This document shows positions 1 through 7,858 of a stretch of 64,000 nt of DNA, one piece after another. This DNA is from Cyclobacterium roseum. Lineage in GTDB: Bacteria > Bacteroidota > Bacteroidia > Cytophagales > Cyclobacteriaceae. Each line of letters starts with the position of its first letter. Positions within the stretch are counted from its first letter, which is position 1. Below the pieces are notes generated by a model. It made no database searches and had not been told where the DNA came from. It worked only from the letters and a program-made list of their open reading frames with translations. A program made the position numbers and the translations under genes. The stretch spans positions 124,001-188,000 of the forward strand of contig NZ_WNKF01000006.1 in the NCBI RefSeq assembly GCF_010119225.1, in the 5' to 3' direction.

Positions 1-206
1 TTTTCATTGTCTATATCCAGGGTTGCGGGAACCATTTGACCTGCAAAATCATGTGCTTCGGCCAGCTCGAAAGCCTTATTATCCAGGTCAGCGCAAATCA
101 CCTTTGCACCCAATTCGGTCAGGCGTTTCGTTACGGCAGCTCCCAGGTAACCGGCTCCACCAATCAGCCAAATCCATTTGTCCTTTAATCCGAATTGATC
201 TTTCAT
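1..206 (-). CDS. SDR/epimerase-type NAD(P)-binding protein, N-terminal fragment
   Basis: Only the first 68 or so residues lie in the window; the gene continues past base 1. The start is the ATG at 206-204. The translation begins MKDQFGLKDKWIWLIGGAGY and carries the glycine-rich Rossmann loop GGAGYLG, then an acidic residue at the end of the second strand (CADLD), which is typical of NAD-preferring short-chain dehydrogenases and epimerases. It lies 20 bp downstream of another SDR and is read as the next gene of operon A. The catalytic region is outside the window, so substrate and exact subfamily cannot be told. The family assignment is fairly safe; the function is open. Confidence 0.8.
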   Translation of the reverse strand, partial: MKDQFGLKDKWIWLIGGAGYLGAAVTKRLTELGAKVICADLDNKAFELAEAHDFAGQMVPATLDIDNE

Positions 207-226
207 TGCAACTGTCGAAATATTGT

Positions 227-1003
227 CTAAGCATTGAGGCCCCCATCCATCAGGATGTTTTCTCCATTGATGTAGGCCCCGGCCTCGGAGGCCAATAAAA
301 CCGCCAGCCCTTTGATGTCATCTTTATTGGCCATCCTTCCCAGGGGTACTTTTTTGCAGTAATTGTCCAGGAAAGGCCTGGGCTGGTGGTTAAACAGGCC
401 TCCGGGGGAAATACAGTTAAAGCGAATGTTTTTACCGGCATGCATTTTGGCCAGGTAACGGCTGAGATTGATCAGTCCGGCATTGTGGAAGAAATAATCC
501 GGTGGCAAATCGCCCATGTCCGTGCCTTCGTAATTGGAAAGATCGGGTCCCTTCATGCCCATCATGGAACTGATGCTGATGACAGATCCACCGCCGCTGC
601 GGATGATCAAATCGCTCATTTCCCGCACCAGGTCCATCATGCCCGTGGCATTGATGTGCATGGACGCAGCAAATTGGGAAATGGGTGCACCGTATCCTTT
701 CATGGGCCGGGAAACCGCATTGTTTACCAGGACATGTAACCCACCAAATTCCTTTGAAAGGGCTTCTTTTAACCCCTGTACGGAAGCAGTATCTCCCTGG
801 TCCAGTTCCATGGGATGTACTTCCAGCCCCCGTTGCCGAAAAATACCGGCTGTTTTCTCGGCCGATTCCAGGTTCCTCGATGTGGTAATGACCGTACCTC
901 CGGCCTCTGCCAGCCCTTCTACCAGGCATTGGCCATATTGACCTGATCCCCCGGTCACCACAATGACCTTTCCTTCTAAACTAAACAAATCCTTTATATG
1001 CAT
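227..1003 (-). CDS. SDR family oxidoreductase with an altered catalytic motif
   Basis: A 258-residue short-chain dehydrogenase/reductase, normal length for the family. The cofactor loop TGGSGQYG is at residues 17-24, the NNAVS motif near residue 91 and the serine stretch SISSMMG near residue 145. The pattern YEGTDMG followed by a tyrosine resembles SDRs found near nonulosonic (legionaminic-like) acid genes. The oddity is the active site: Tyr170 is followed at +4 by Asn174, where nearly all classical SDRs have Lys (YxxxK). The codon reads AAT, so this is not a frame error. Either the enzyme uses another general base or relay, or it is a non-classical SDR. It is the fourth gene of operon A, one base after the Gfo/Idh/MocA gene. 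The substrate is unknown. Confidence 0.88.
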   Translation of the reverse strand: MHIKDLFSLEGKVIVVTGGSGQYGQCLVEGLAEAGGTVITTSRNLESAEKTAGIFRQRGLEVHPMELDQGDTASVQGLKEALSKEFGGLHVLVNNAVSRPMKGYGAPISQFAASMHINATGMMDLVREMSDLIIRSGGGSVISISSMMGMKGPDLSNYEGTDMGDLPPDYFFHNAGLINLSRYLAKMHAGKNIRFNCISPGGLFNHQPRPFLDNYCKKVPLGRMANKDDIKGLAVLLASEAGAYINGENILMDGGLNA

Positions 1004-1004
1004 A

Positions 1005-1925
1005 TCATTTCAGTGAAATTACCCTTCCGTCATTTTCATAACTTTCCCAAGCCCCTATTACTGTCCGGATGATCGCCTCGGTCTTTTCAAATTCCAATCG
1101 GGAAGCCCCCTCCTCCACCGACCGGATAAATTCGATTAGGTTGTCCCGGAACATGGCGTAGGAGTTTTTTATTTCTGCTATCCGCCATCCTTCAGATCCA
1201 AAAAAGGAAAGCTGAAAAGTGCCACTGATGTCCCGGAACGAGTGAACCGTGGCCTTGAGGCCCTGCTCAAAACCAATCACCACAATATCCATATCCTTTT
1301 CACCCACATGTTGTACCCATAATGGCGTGGGGTCATCCAGGGTGGCGAACAGGGCTTCCAGCAGGTGCACCCCATATTTTTTCCAATCCTTTTTACCTAC
1401 AGCTGTGACCAGGTGCAGTAGGCCCAGGGATTTGATTTCTGTCTTGACGATCCGGCATTCGTGGGCATACCGCATCGAAGAACAGGACATCAGGAATTTC
1501 CCCGAGCGGTACTGATTGCTGAAATACTGTAAGTCAGCCTTACTGAAGGCCAGGGGCTTGTCTATGAATATCGGGATGCCGGCCTCCAAAAAGGCTTTGG
1601 CCATGGCCACATGGTTTTCCGGATCATCTCTAGCCAAAATCACGGCATCCACTTGCCCGATCATGTCTTCCAGCCGCTCTACTACATGGTGTATTTGGGA
1701 AGATTTGGCGATGCTGTCGCTGATTGCTTTTTCCTGGCACCACACATGGGTTACCCTCGCATTTGGCAAGCCCAAGGTATCCCGGTTGGCCGTCAGGTAA
1801 TCGCTCACTGCAGGATAACCCAGCGACGAAATCTCCTCTCCATCAAAGGTCCCATTGATAATGGCAGACCAGGAATAGGGATGGGCATTGCCCGGACTCA
1901 TACCGATTATTCCGATTTTGATCAT
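1005..1925 (-). CDS. Gfo/Idh/MocA family oxidoreductase
   Basis: A 306-residue NAD(P)-dependent sugar or inositol oxidoreductase of the Gfo/Idh/MocA superfamily, cytoplasmic. The N-terminal Rossmann strand reads IGIIGMSPGNAHPYS, in which the usual GxGxxG is replaced by GMSPGN. DAVILARDD and the family lysine motif (here IDKP instead of EKP, near residue 140) follow, and the C-terminal half is the alpha/beta substrate domain. It is the third gene of operon A, with 7 bp to the preceding aldo/keto reductase and one base to the following SDR. Enzymes of this family oxidise or reduce a sugar, sugar acid or inositol hydroxyl; here it probably acts between uptake and the aldolase step. The substrate cannot be read from sequence. 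Confidence 0.85.
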   Translation of the reverse strand: MIKIGIIGMSPGNAHPYSWSAIINGTFDGEEISSLGYPAVSDYLTANRDTLGLPNARVTHVWCQEKAISDSIAKSSQIHHVVERLEDMIGQVDAVILARDDPENHVAMAKAFLEAGIPIFIDKPLAFSKADLQYFSNQYRSGKFLMSCSSMRYAHECRIVKTEIKSLGLLHLVTAVGKKDWKKYGVHLLEALFATLDDPTPLWVQHVGEKDMDIVVIGFEQGLKATVHSFRDISGTFQLSFFGSEGWRIAEIKNSYAMFRDNLIEFIRSVEEGASRLEFEKTEAIIRTVIGAWESYENDGRVISLK

Positions 1926-1932
1926 TTCTATA

Positions 1933-2889
1933 TCAGGTTAACCAGCCCATTTTATCCCAATGGGGCAGGTTGATGAATTCAGGTTGAGGATAGGCCAGTC
2001 TGCGGGCCAACTGGCGTTCGTCCTTGTTCAAATAGTGACCATTTGCTGCCTTTACAGCATGATCCAGGTAAGCCCCCTTATCTATGCCCACCAAAACAGC
2101 CGAAACTTCCGGAAATGACAAAGCGAATTTGATGGCCAGGGCAGGCAGGTCAAATTCACCGGCATTTGTCAACAAGCCGTATTTTTTGATGTGTGCCTCC
2201 ACTGCAGCAAGTGGTGCAGGCAGGTCCCTTCCCCTGTCGCTCAACAAGCCCTTAAGCAATACCGATCTGATGATGATGCCCACCCCATTTTCTTTGGCTT
2301 GCACAAACAAATCAGCCTGGCGTTGGTCCATCAGGTTAAAGGGCAATTGGATAAGGTCCCAAACCCCGCTGTCAATAGCAGTGGCCGTTTCTTCTACGGA
2401 ATAGGTAGAGACACCTATGGCCTTTACCATACCCTTTGCTTTAAGCTCTAGAAAGGTTTGGCCGATTTCTTCATGTCTCAGGATCTCTATATCTGCCTGG
2501 TGAAGCATATAAATATCCAGGTAATCGGTACGCAGACAGGCCAGGCTTTCTTCCAATGAAGCCAGTATTTTGTCTTTAATTTGCTTTGGTTCCGGTAGAT
2601 TGCCTTGTTCATCCCTGAGGTGCCTGCATTTGGAAGCAAGTACTACCTGGTCTCTTTTGGATACAAAGGCTTTTCCGATGAGGGTTTCACTATTGCCGTA
2701 CATACGGGCAGTGTCAAAAAAATTTATCCCCCGGTCCAAGGCATCATTTAACAATTTGATGGCCTCCCGCTCATTCAGCATGTCTTTGGCAGAATTAACC
2801 CCCAAGCCATAAGGCATCCCGATTTCCACCGCCCCAAATGCAATTTCGGATACTTCTATGCCGGTATTTCCCAAAGGCCTTTTGTTCAT
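1933..2889 (-). CDS. aldo/keto reductase
   Basis: A 318-residue NADPH-type aldo/keto reductase with the TIM-barrel signature. The catalytic tetrad is visible as Asp in NFFDTARMYG, Tyr in the same motif, Lys in VVLASKC and His in IYMLHQAD. The start ATG overlaps the stop of the HpaI-like aldolase by four bases (ATGA), so the two genes are probably translationally coupled. In operon A it could reduce an aldehyde released by the aldolase (for example lactaldehyde or glyceraldehyde) or interconvert a keto sugar; that is inference. Family assignment is secure. Confidence 0.9.
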   Translation of the reverse strand: MNKRPLGNTGIEVSEIAFGAVEIGMPYGLGVNSAKDMLNEREAIKLLNDALDRGINFFDTARMYGNSETLIGKAFVSKRDQVVLASKCRHLRDEQGNLPEPKQIKDKILASLEESLACLRTDYLDIYMLHQADIEILRHEEIGQTFLELKAKGMVKAIGVSTYSVEETATAIDSGVWDLIQLPFNLMDQRQADLFVQAKENGVGIIIRSVLLKGLLSDRGRDLPAPLAAVEAHIKKYGLLTNAGEFDLPALAIKFALSFPEVSAVLVGIDKGAYLDHAVKAANGHYLNKDERQLARRLAYPQPEFINLPHWDKMGWLT

Positions 2890-3710
2890 TGTTTTTGGGA
2901 GGGGTTATAATAATCAGGCCTGTTTTGAGCTTCCTTTGCATCCTTCACCTCGGCCAACAACTGTTTACAATATTGGGTAAGCCCTATTACATCCGCTCCC
3001 ACACTTACAAATTGGTAGCCCATCTCATGTAACATGCCTAGCTGCTTCGTCCCTCCGGTGGTTCCTGCAAATTTCCCGTGTTTGGCGGCTGCGGCGGCCA
3101 CCCTTTTCCTGGCCTCCTGAATTTTTGGGTGGTCCATGTCACCGGGTGCTCCTATGGCCTGACTGAAATCGCCAGGTCCGAAAAAAAGCATGTCGAAGCC
3201 ACCCACCTGGGCGATGCCTTCCACTTCTTCCAACGCTTCAGGGTCTTCGATTTGAAGGATAATGAAGCGTTGCCGATTGGCATCTTTGAGGTATTGCTTG
3301 AAATCTGCTGCCGTGTAGGCCCCGTCGGCATTGCCTCCATCAATGGCCCGCATCCCCTGTGGATGGAACCGGGTCATCGCCACTACCTTTTCGGCATCTG
3401 CTACATTCATCACATGGGGCACCATGATCCCGCTGGCATCCAACTCCAGTGGTTTGACATAATCACTGTAACTGCCCCTGGGCACCCTTACCAGGGTGTC
3501 TTTGTTCTGGGATTTGGCTGCCCAAACCTGTGCCGTAAGGATGGACCAGTCATGGCCGATGTGCTCCTGGTCCAGCCAAATGCAATCGAATCCGGCAAGG
3601 GCGGCCATTTCCACCACCCGGGCATCTGCCAGGTTTACTTTAAAACAGGACACATTTTCGCCGGAGCGTAATTTTTGCAGCACCAGGCTGGATTTCATGG
3701 GAACAGTCAT
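2886..3710 (-). CDS. HpcH/HpaI family aldolase
   Basis: A 274-residue class II pyruvate aldolase of the HpcH/HpaI family (relatives: HpaI, RhmA, GarL). These enzymes cleave 4-hydroxy-2-oxo acids, including 2-keto-3-deoxy sugar acids, to pyruvate plus an aldehyde. Visible landmarks are the catalytic His in WLDQEHIGHDW, the Arg in LVRVPRG, and the metal ligands Glu (ILQIED) and Asp (FFGPGDFS). It is the first gene of operon A. The start at 3710 (MTVPMKSS) is taken; Met at 3698 is an alternative. A -7 box TACATTTG and an AraC-type operator lie directly upstream, so this step is probably the entry of a regulated pathway ending in pyruvate. The true substrate is not known. Confidence 0.88.
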   Translation of the reverse strand: MTVPMKSSLVLQKLRSGENVSCFKVNLADARVVEMAALAGFDCIWLDQEHIGHDWSILTAQVWAAKSQNKDTLVRVPRGSYSDYVKPLELDASGIMVPHVMNVADAEKVVAMTRFHPQGMRAIDGGNADGAYTAADFKQYLKDANRQRFIILQIEDPEALEEVEGIAQVGGFDMLFFGPGDFSQAIGAPGDMDHPKIQEARKRVAAAAAKHGKFAGTTGGTKQLGMLHEMGYQFVSVGADVIGLTQYCKQLLAEVKDAKEAQNRPDYYNPSQKQ

Positions 3711-3727
3711 ATCGGTTTTTACTTGAT

Positions 3728-3793
3728 CAAATGTAAGGTAGTAGCCAGGCAGTAACTATTACTTTTATTTGGAAAGATGGTACTATTTTTCAT
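3728..3793 (-). promoter_or_regulatory. predicted AraC-type operator plus -7 element of operon A
   Basis: On the plus strand, 3758-3793 holds two direct half-sites, TTACTTTTA (from 3759) and TACTATTTTTCAT (from 3781), with their TAC triplets at 3760 and 3781, exactly 21 bp apart (two helical turns). On the minus strand a Bacteroidota -7 element TACATTTG lies at 3735-3728, beginning 23 bp from the operator edge, and there is no good TTTG -33 box. This is the layout expected of an activator-dependent promoter. The same element with the same spacing recurs at operon B, and a near-copy recurs upstream of araC and of operon C. Binding by the AraC protein at 19260-20138 is inferred. Confidence 0.65.
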
Positions 3794-3883
3794 GGTCTGT
3801 ACGGACAAGTGAACCGCCTGAACACCAAATTAAATATAAAAAGAATGAGGGTGGGTGAGCAGCCTTCCAACGTGTCTTTCCGA

Positions 3884-4354
3884 TTATCCGGTAGATACAA
3901 ATATATCCACCTCAGCATCATTCCAGTTCTTGCTTCTTTCGTCATACACTTCAAAGTCAAAACCATAAGCTCTCTTGATTTCAGAACGCCAGATGTGCTC
4001 CCATGAACCGACCATACAATCGGGCATTTTCCCTTTGGCAACTATTTTAAGGTAATGCTGTTCTGGTACTTCAAGACTTTGTAGCTCCTGCGGCGTAACT
4101 GTTTGCGAAAGAACTTTACAGCCTATAAAGTAAGAAAAAGGTTGGGAATGATCCCCTTCATAATCAAAATAAACGGCATAGATTTTATCCTCCATTTTGT
4201 TAGGAATTTGACGAACATATTGGCCTTCTTCGAACTTCTGCCACAAATTGCCGCCATCCACCATTGACTTTCCATTTTTGTTGGTCGTCTTTTCAGGAAG
4301 TTGGAGGCCAAGAAGCTTAAATCCGGGAATTTTCATTTTTTCTCCTAATTTCAT
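3884..4354 (-). CDS. GyrI-like / YdeE-type effector-binding domain protein
   Basis: A 156-residue protein resembling the stand-alone GyrI-like or AraC effector-binding domain (YdeE type): an LGLQLPEKTTN opening, a central VYFDYEGDHSQPFSYFIGCKV strand pair and a C-terminal IKRAYGFDFEVYDER strand. It lacks a helix-turn-helix, so if regulatory it would act by binding a small molecule rather than DNA. No signal peptide. It lies alone, on the minus strand, between operon A's promoter and the Tat-exported BNR protein. A Met7 start (4336) is also possible. Family assignment is by recognised pattern; the ligand is unknown. Confidence 0.65.
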   Translation of the reverse strand: MKLGEKMKIPGFKLLGLQLPEKTTNKNGKSMVDGGNLWQKFEEGQYVRQIPNKMEDKIYAVYFDYEGDHSQPFSYFIGCKVLSQTVTPQELQSLEVPEQHYLKIVAKGKMPDCMVGSWEHIWRSEIKRAYGFDFEVYDERSKNWNDAEVDIFVSTG

Positions 4355-4416
4355 TGTGGTTTGTTAAATGAATTTTGCCAAAAATAAATAGCAATAGTAC
4401 TTGCCACATAAAGAGT

Positions 4417-5700
4417 TTAATTACCAAATAAAGCATTGGGCTGGTTCCAGCGGATTTTCGCCACATAGACACTGCCATCGCTGCCGTGTTTTTCTACGCC
4501 CTCAGGCTGCATCCATTCAGACACGGTCACCCAGGTTTCATCCGGACTGACCGCTGTAACGCCGAAATTGCCCAGGCGGGCTCCTCTTTCCGGAACCAGT
4601 ATCCGTTCGGTATTGCGGATCACCACCAGCTTTTCGGGATCCACCCTAGCCATAAAAAGCGGTGCCCTGTGCCGGAACACATGGTCATTCCCTGCTCCCC
4701 GCCGGGTATAAACAAGGTAAATGCCTTCGCTATGCGTCACCCAATGCTGCTGGGTATTGTAATTCCCCAGATCTGTTCCGTCATCAAACTTCCAGGACTT
4801 TATGGGCGCATAATGCAGGCCGTCATCACTTTGAGTGACAAATCCCTGTTTGTCATTCCGAATGGTGAGATAGTATTTGCCCTGAAAACGGGTCAGTGAG
4901 GGTTCATGTAGTCCCCTGCTATCATCGGCGATGGACAAATCATTGCCCTGCTCCAGAAAGCGAAGCTTTTTCCCATCAAAAGCACAGCGCGTTACCGTAA
5001 CCTGGGAATTGCTTCCCGGAGGCATAAAATAAACGGGCAAAAGAATATTTCCATCCACTTCGTCCCAGCGCTGCACACAGCCGGCCCCTGCATTTTGAAA
5101 TTTTTCATCGTCTCCCATATCCAATTTTTCCCAGTCGGACCATTGGTTTCCCTGGGGATCATAGGTAGAAAATGCGGTATGCCGGGGTCTTGGGTGGGCC
5201 ACTTTCCAGTCCCTGGTATAGACAATGGTATGCCCGGTGCCCAATAAAGTGTTGCTTTTTTTATGCCAGGAGGGCCAGAAATCACTGGCCGCTACGGGGC
5301 GCTCCTCCCCTTCCAGCTGCTCGGTCCGTGGGGCCAACGGAGGAAGGGCTTGTGGATCGGTCCAACTTGCACCCCCATCCTCCGAATGCATGCCGAACAT
5401 CCCCTTAAACACATCGCTTCCCGATAATTCCAGCGTATTGAGGGTCATCACGATTCTGGGCATCCCTGCTTTTCCAGCTCCGGGGACAATTCCCGCTCTT
5501 GGATGCACCCAGCACTTTTCCCCATCAAACAAGCGGGTAGGCGCCTTCAGGTCAAGCCGGTATTTCAAGGTGTCCTGGCCCGGAGATGACTTGCCTGGAC
5601 CTCCAAAAAGGGCAAGGGGAGCGAAGCCTGAGAGGGTTACTCCTGCGATCAGGCCATCCTTTAGAAAGGCCCGTCTGCTATCGGATTCATTGGGATCCAT
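4417..5700 (-). CDS. Tat-exported BNR/sialidase-superfamily protein
   Basis: About 427 residues from the preferred ATG at 5700, giving MDPNESDSRRAFLKDG. A longer reading to 5736 adds twelve unlikely residues. SRRAFLKDG followed by a hydrophobic stretch is a good twin-arginine export signal, so the folded protein should be periplasmic or outer-surface. The body is a sialidase-type beta-propeller with Asp-box-like turns (SEDGGASW, SDDGLHY). It differs from the four other BNR proteins of the window in using Tat. Such proteins may hydrolyse glycosides of nonulosonic acids or only bind glycans; catalytic residues could not be placed with confidence. It stands outside operons A to C, and no copy of the AraC element was found upstream. 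Confidence 0.75.
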   Translation of the reverse strand: MDPNESDSRRAFLKDGLIAGVTLSGFAPLALFGGPGKSSPGQDTLKYRLDLKAPTRLFDGEKCWVHPRAGIVPGAGKAGMPRIVMTLNTLELSGSDVFKGMFGMHSEDGGASWTDPQALPPLAPRTEQLEGEERPVAASDFWPSWHKKSNTLLGTGHTIVYTRDWKVAHPRPRHTAFSTYDPQGNQWSDWEKLDMGDDEKFQNAGAGCVQRWDEVDGNILLPVYFMPPGSNSQVTVTRCAFDGKKLRFLEQGNDLSIADDSRGLHEPSLTRFQGKYYLTIRNDKQGFVTQSDDGLHYAPIKSWKFDDGTDLGNYNTQQHWVTHSEGIYLVYTRRGAGNDHVFRHRAPLFMARVDPEKLVVIRNTERILVPERGARLGNFGVTAVSPDETWVTVSEWMQPEGVEKHGSDGSVYVAKIRWNQPNALFGN

Positions 5701-5876
5701 AAGCTCAGTTATTTTGGTGAAAACGTTAAAATACATTATTTATCCGTTACCTGAAAGCCTGTTTTTGTAAGGGGCTATTTGGTAGCCTTTAAAGTAGTCC
5801 CCAGCTTTAGGTCAGCAGTTTGGACAAGATACCTTCAAATTTGATATTGCTCATATTGTGGATTTTTCAACGGTGG

Positions 5877-6344
5877 CTAAACACCAAATTGCCTCAAATG
5901 GTGGTCGGTATGTTTGTAGGCCAGAATACCAATTTGTTCTCTGGTCATTTTACCAAAAAAATCGTGGATAAAGGCTGGATTGTGAAATTGATCATAAGCC
6001 CGGATTAAGGCTATCCATTTTGTTTTTTCTGCTTCCAGATCCCCGGTCCCTTCATTTACCTTGAATTGAGAGGAGGTAGGGATATTTTTATCCAAGGGCT
6101 TTTCATCCTTTATCATGCTCCGCAAAGCCATTTTACCAAACAGTCTGCCCATCCATGCCTGCTTATAGACATGTTTGTCTTCGCCCAAAATCCAACCGTT
6201 CCAATAGGTATTGTGTTTCACCATCTGAAAAACATTCATTTTGCCCCATTGGGCTTTATGGCCTTTGCTTAAGGCCCTGATTCTTAACACCAGACCTTCC
6301 CGTACCTTATCATCAAAAATTGTGGTCAAATTTAAATCTTCCAT
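5877..6344 (-). CDS. DUF1569 domain protein (DinB-like fold)
   Basis: 155 residues from the ATG at 6344; an upstream TTG at 6368 would extend it but lies inside the remnant of another gene. The pattern MNVFQMVKHNTYWNGW, KPLDKNIPTSSQF and a C-terminal TREQIGILAYKHTDHHLRQFGV is that of the DUF1569 family, four-helix DinB-like proteins with conserved histidines likely to bind a metal. Cytoplasmic; the biochemical role of the family is not established. Its first codons overlap the end of the broken nucleotidyltransferase (6313-6552), suggesting the two were once coupled or were joined by a rearrangement. Confidence 0.75.
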   Translation of the reverse strand: MEDLNLTTIFDDKVREGLVLRIRALSKGHKAQWGKMNVFQMVKHNTYWNGWILGEDKHVYKQAWMGRLFGKMALRSMIKDEKPLDKNIPTSSQFKVNEGTGDLEAEKTKWIALIRAYDQFHNPAFIHDFFGKMTREQIGILAYKHTDHHLRQFGV

Positions 6345-6552
6345 ACACCAGTACTTTATTTTTCTCAATTTGTTGCTGTAAAAAGGAGCTATTTATGGCC
6401 TTTTGTTTCAGTAGATCAACTTCTCTTTGTATCAGTTGCTCCCGTTGAAATTTTAGATTGAAATAGTTGTCGGGATAGGATAAAGGGGCATTGTCCTCAA
6501 TATCCACCTTCAGATCAACATCACTTTCAGGTTTGAATGGATTGGTACAAAA
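6313..6552 (-). pseudogene. truncated MNT-type nucleotidyltransferase
   Basis: The open frame reads NPFKPESDVDLKVDIEDN and ends QQIEKNKVLVYGR plus a short tail. This is the C-terminal two thirds of a small MntA-like nucleotidyltransferase: the SDVDL motif carries the two metal-binding aspartates. The N-terminal GS motif and first helix are missing. A TAG stands in frame at 6555-6553 and there is no plausible start before the motif. The loss begins where direct repeat A begins (about 6553). An intact paralogous pair lies 1 kb away (6977-7618). Remnant status is clear; the cause is inferred. Confidence 0.75.
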
Positions 6553-6692
6553 CTATGCCTGGGGATGGGTTTGCGTGTATATGTCCGCATCCCTCCCCCT
6601 GTTTTTATTGGTCAAATTAAGTGTTTCGGACAAAGAATCAAGCCCGAACGATTACTTTTTTATCCTTATCCACCTTTATTGCAATTTGGTAA
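6553..6692 (+). repeat. direct repeat A (about 140 bp, diverged)
   Basis: Aligns in the same orientation with 7692-7839. The shared landmarks, in order, are TTGCGTGTATA, a C-rich run (CCCTCCCCCT), ATTGGTCAAATTAAG, a TTTCG, AATCAAG, a T-run and ATTTGGTAA at the end. The two copies bracket the HepT/MntA pair. No open frame or terminal inverted repeats were evident, so it is not an obvious insertion sequence. Confidence 0.7.
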
Positions 6693-6960
6693 CGACACCG
6701 ATTAGCAACCCTGGTAGTGAAAGTCGATTCCCGACCTCTGGTTTTTTAAGGAAAAGTGTTGTCGGAAGGGGTTTCACGCCGAGACCGCAACGAAGGCGCG
6801 GCGAACGCAGAAGAATGCAATGCCCGAATATATGTCCTCTAGCGGTTCAGTATATGCAAAGTACGCAGGTTGGAGAGATTCTCGTTCGGCTTTCGATGAA
6901 ACTTATACGGGCAGAAACCTTTGATTTTGCTGATTTCTAGCCTATTTTCTATCTAATTTT
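6693..6960 (+). other. non-coding stretch, possible degenerate repeat
   Basis: No convincing gene. The stretch TTTCACGCCGAGACCGCAACG with nearby GGCGCGGCGAACGCAG and, further on, TTTGATTTTGCTGATTTC and TTGTGCCTTCGTGC resembles the eroded dispersed repeats common in Bacteroidota intergenic DNA. The plus-strand frame through it has no recognisable protein character. Confidence 0.35.
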
Positions 6961-6976
6961 GTTGTGCCTTCGTGCT

Positions 6977-7327
6977 TTATTTTCCCCTTTGTATTATTCT
7001 TTCAATTTGAGATTTATTTTCAGGTAGGTAATTTGTGGCTACATCCCATATTATCTCATAATCAATCCCAAAATATTCATGTGATACTTTATTCCTGAGC
7101 AAGTACATTTCGTCCCAGGGAACATCTTCGTATTTGGACCTGATCTCTATGGGTAAATTTTTCGCAGCTTCTCCCATAACTTCGAAAGTTCGGATTACCG
7201 CATCTACCGTTTTATAGTCTTTTTTGAATTCATTGAAGGAAAGTCCATCTATATATTCAGCAATACGATCCATCGAGGTAATTATATCCTCAAGATACAT
7301 TTGGTAATTGCGATTCCTTTTTTTCAT
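6977..7327 (-). CDS. hepT: HepT-like RNase toxin (DUF86)
   Basis: A 116-residue HEPN-type ribonuclease of the HepT family. The RNase motif Rx4HxY is intact: Arg78, His83 and Tyr85 in LLRNKVSHEYFG, with the supporting helix RTFEVMGEAAKNLP. In characterised MntA/HepT pairs the nucleotidyltransferase silences the toxin by AMP addition at the motif Tyr. The start codon follows the stop of the upstream mntA-like gene with no gap, so the two are cotranscribed and probably coupled. Length and motif indicate a working toxin. The pair sits between two diverged direct repeats, fitting acquisition as a unit. Confidence 0.9.
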   Translation of the reverse strand: MKKRNRNYQMYLEDIITSMDRIAEYIDGLSFNEFKKDYKTVDAVIRTFEVMGEAAKNLPIEIRSKYEDVPWDEMYLLRNKVSHEYFGIDYEIIWDVATNYLPENKSQIERIIQRGK

Positions 7328-7618
7328 TTAGACATAGTTAATCTTTTTATAGATGCTATCTCTAATTTGATCTTTAATCGCATTCTTTGTAACCAAATCT
7401 ATTTTCCGTTTAAAAATTTTCTCCAGGTATATTTCCAATGTGAAAAATTTCCATCCAATTGGCCTCTCCAATTCTACAATTAAGTCAATATCACTATCTT
7501 CATCAAAGGAATCATCCGCAAATGATCCAAAAAGACCTATCTCTTTCACGGCAAAATCTCTTTGAAGGGTAGGCTTAAGATCCCGTAACTTTAATAATAT
7601 TTCACCTTTTGACATCAT
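7328..7618 (-). CDS. mntA: MntA-like nucleotidyltransferase antitoxin
   Basis: A 96-residue minimal nucleotidyltransferase. The motif GSx10DxD is intact: Gly31-Ser32 and Asp43, Asp45 in GSFADDSFDEDSDIDL, with a third acidic residue likely in KIDLV. The usual basic residue after GSFA (commonly GSFARG) is Asp here. In MntA/HepT modules this protein adenylylates and so inactivates the HepT RNase. It is the first gene of a two-gene unit. A -7 box TATCTTTG (minus strand, 7630-7623) lies just before the start, implying a very short leader; the second Met (7615) may be the real start. Confidence 0.88.
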   Translation of the reverse strand: MMSKGEILLKLRDLKPTLQRDFAVKEIGLFGSFADDSFDEDSDIDLIVELERPIGWKFFTLEIYLEKIFKRKIDLVTKNAIKDQIRDSIYKKINYV

Positions 7619-7691
7619 AAATCAAAGATAATAAATTGTATCAAGTTTAGCGATTTGATTTTTTCAGCATGCGGCACAACATCTGTAGGAA

Positions 7692-7839
7692 GCTATATCT
7701 TGAATGGGGACTTGCGTGTATAGGTACTAGGTCCACCATCCCCCCTATTATCATTGGTCAAATTAAGGATTTCGTATAAAAAATCAAGAGCGACCGGGTA
7801 TTTTTTTGATACCGGGTCTGCACCTATGGCTATTTGGTA
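7692..7839 (+). repeat. direct repeat B (about 145 bp, diverged)
   Basis: The second copy of the element at 6553-6692, same orientation, ending TATTTGGTAA at 7830-7839. It lies between the mntA promoter and the end of the methyltransferase-like gene at 7859. It differs from copy A by many substitutions and small indels, so the duplication is old or the copies arrived separately. Confidence 0.7.
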
Positions 7840-7858
7840 AGTAAACCTACTGGCTATC

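Noticed and set aside
5770-5801. Hairpin GGGGCTA...TAGTCCCC near the Tat BNR gene, as a terminator of the DUF1569 gene
   Set aside because: The stem is interrupted, an alternative short hairpin competes with it, and no T-run follows on the minus strand.
6491-6940. 149-residue plus-strand frame
   Set aside because: It spans the broken nucleotidyltransferase, repeat A and degenerate repeat DNA, and its residue composition is not protein-like.
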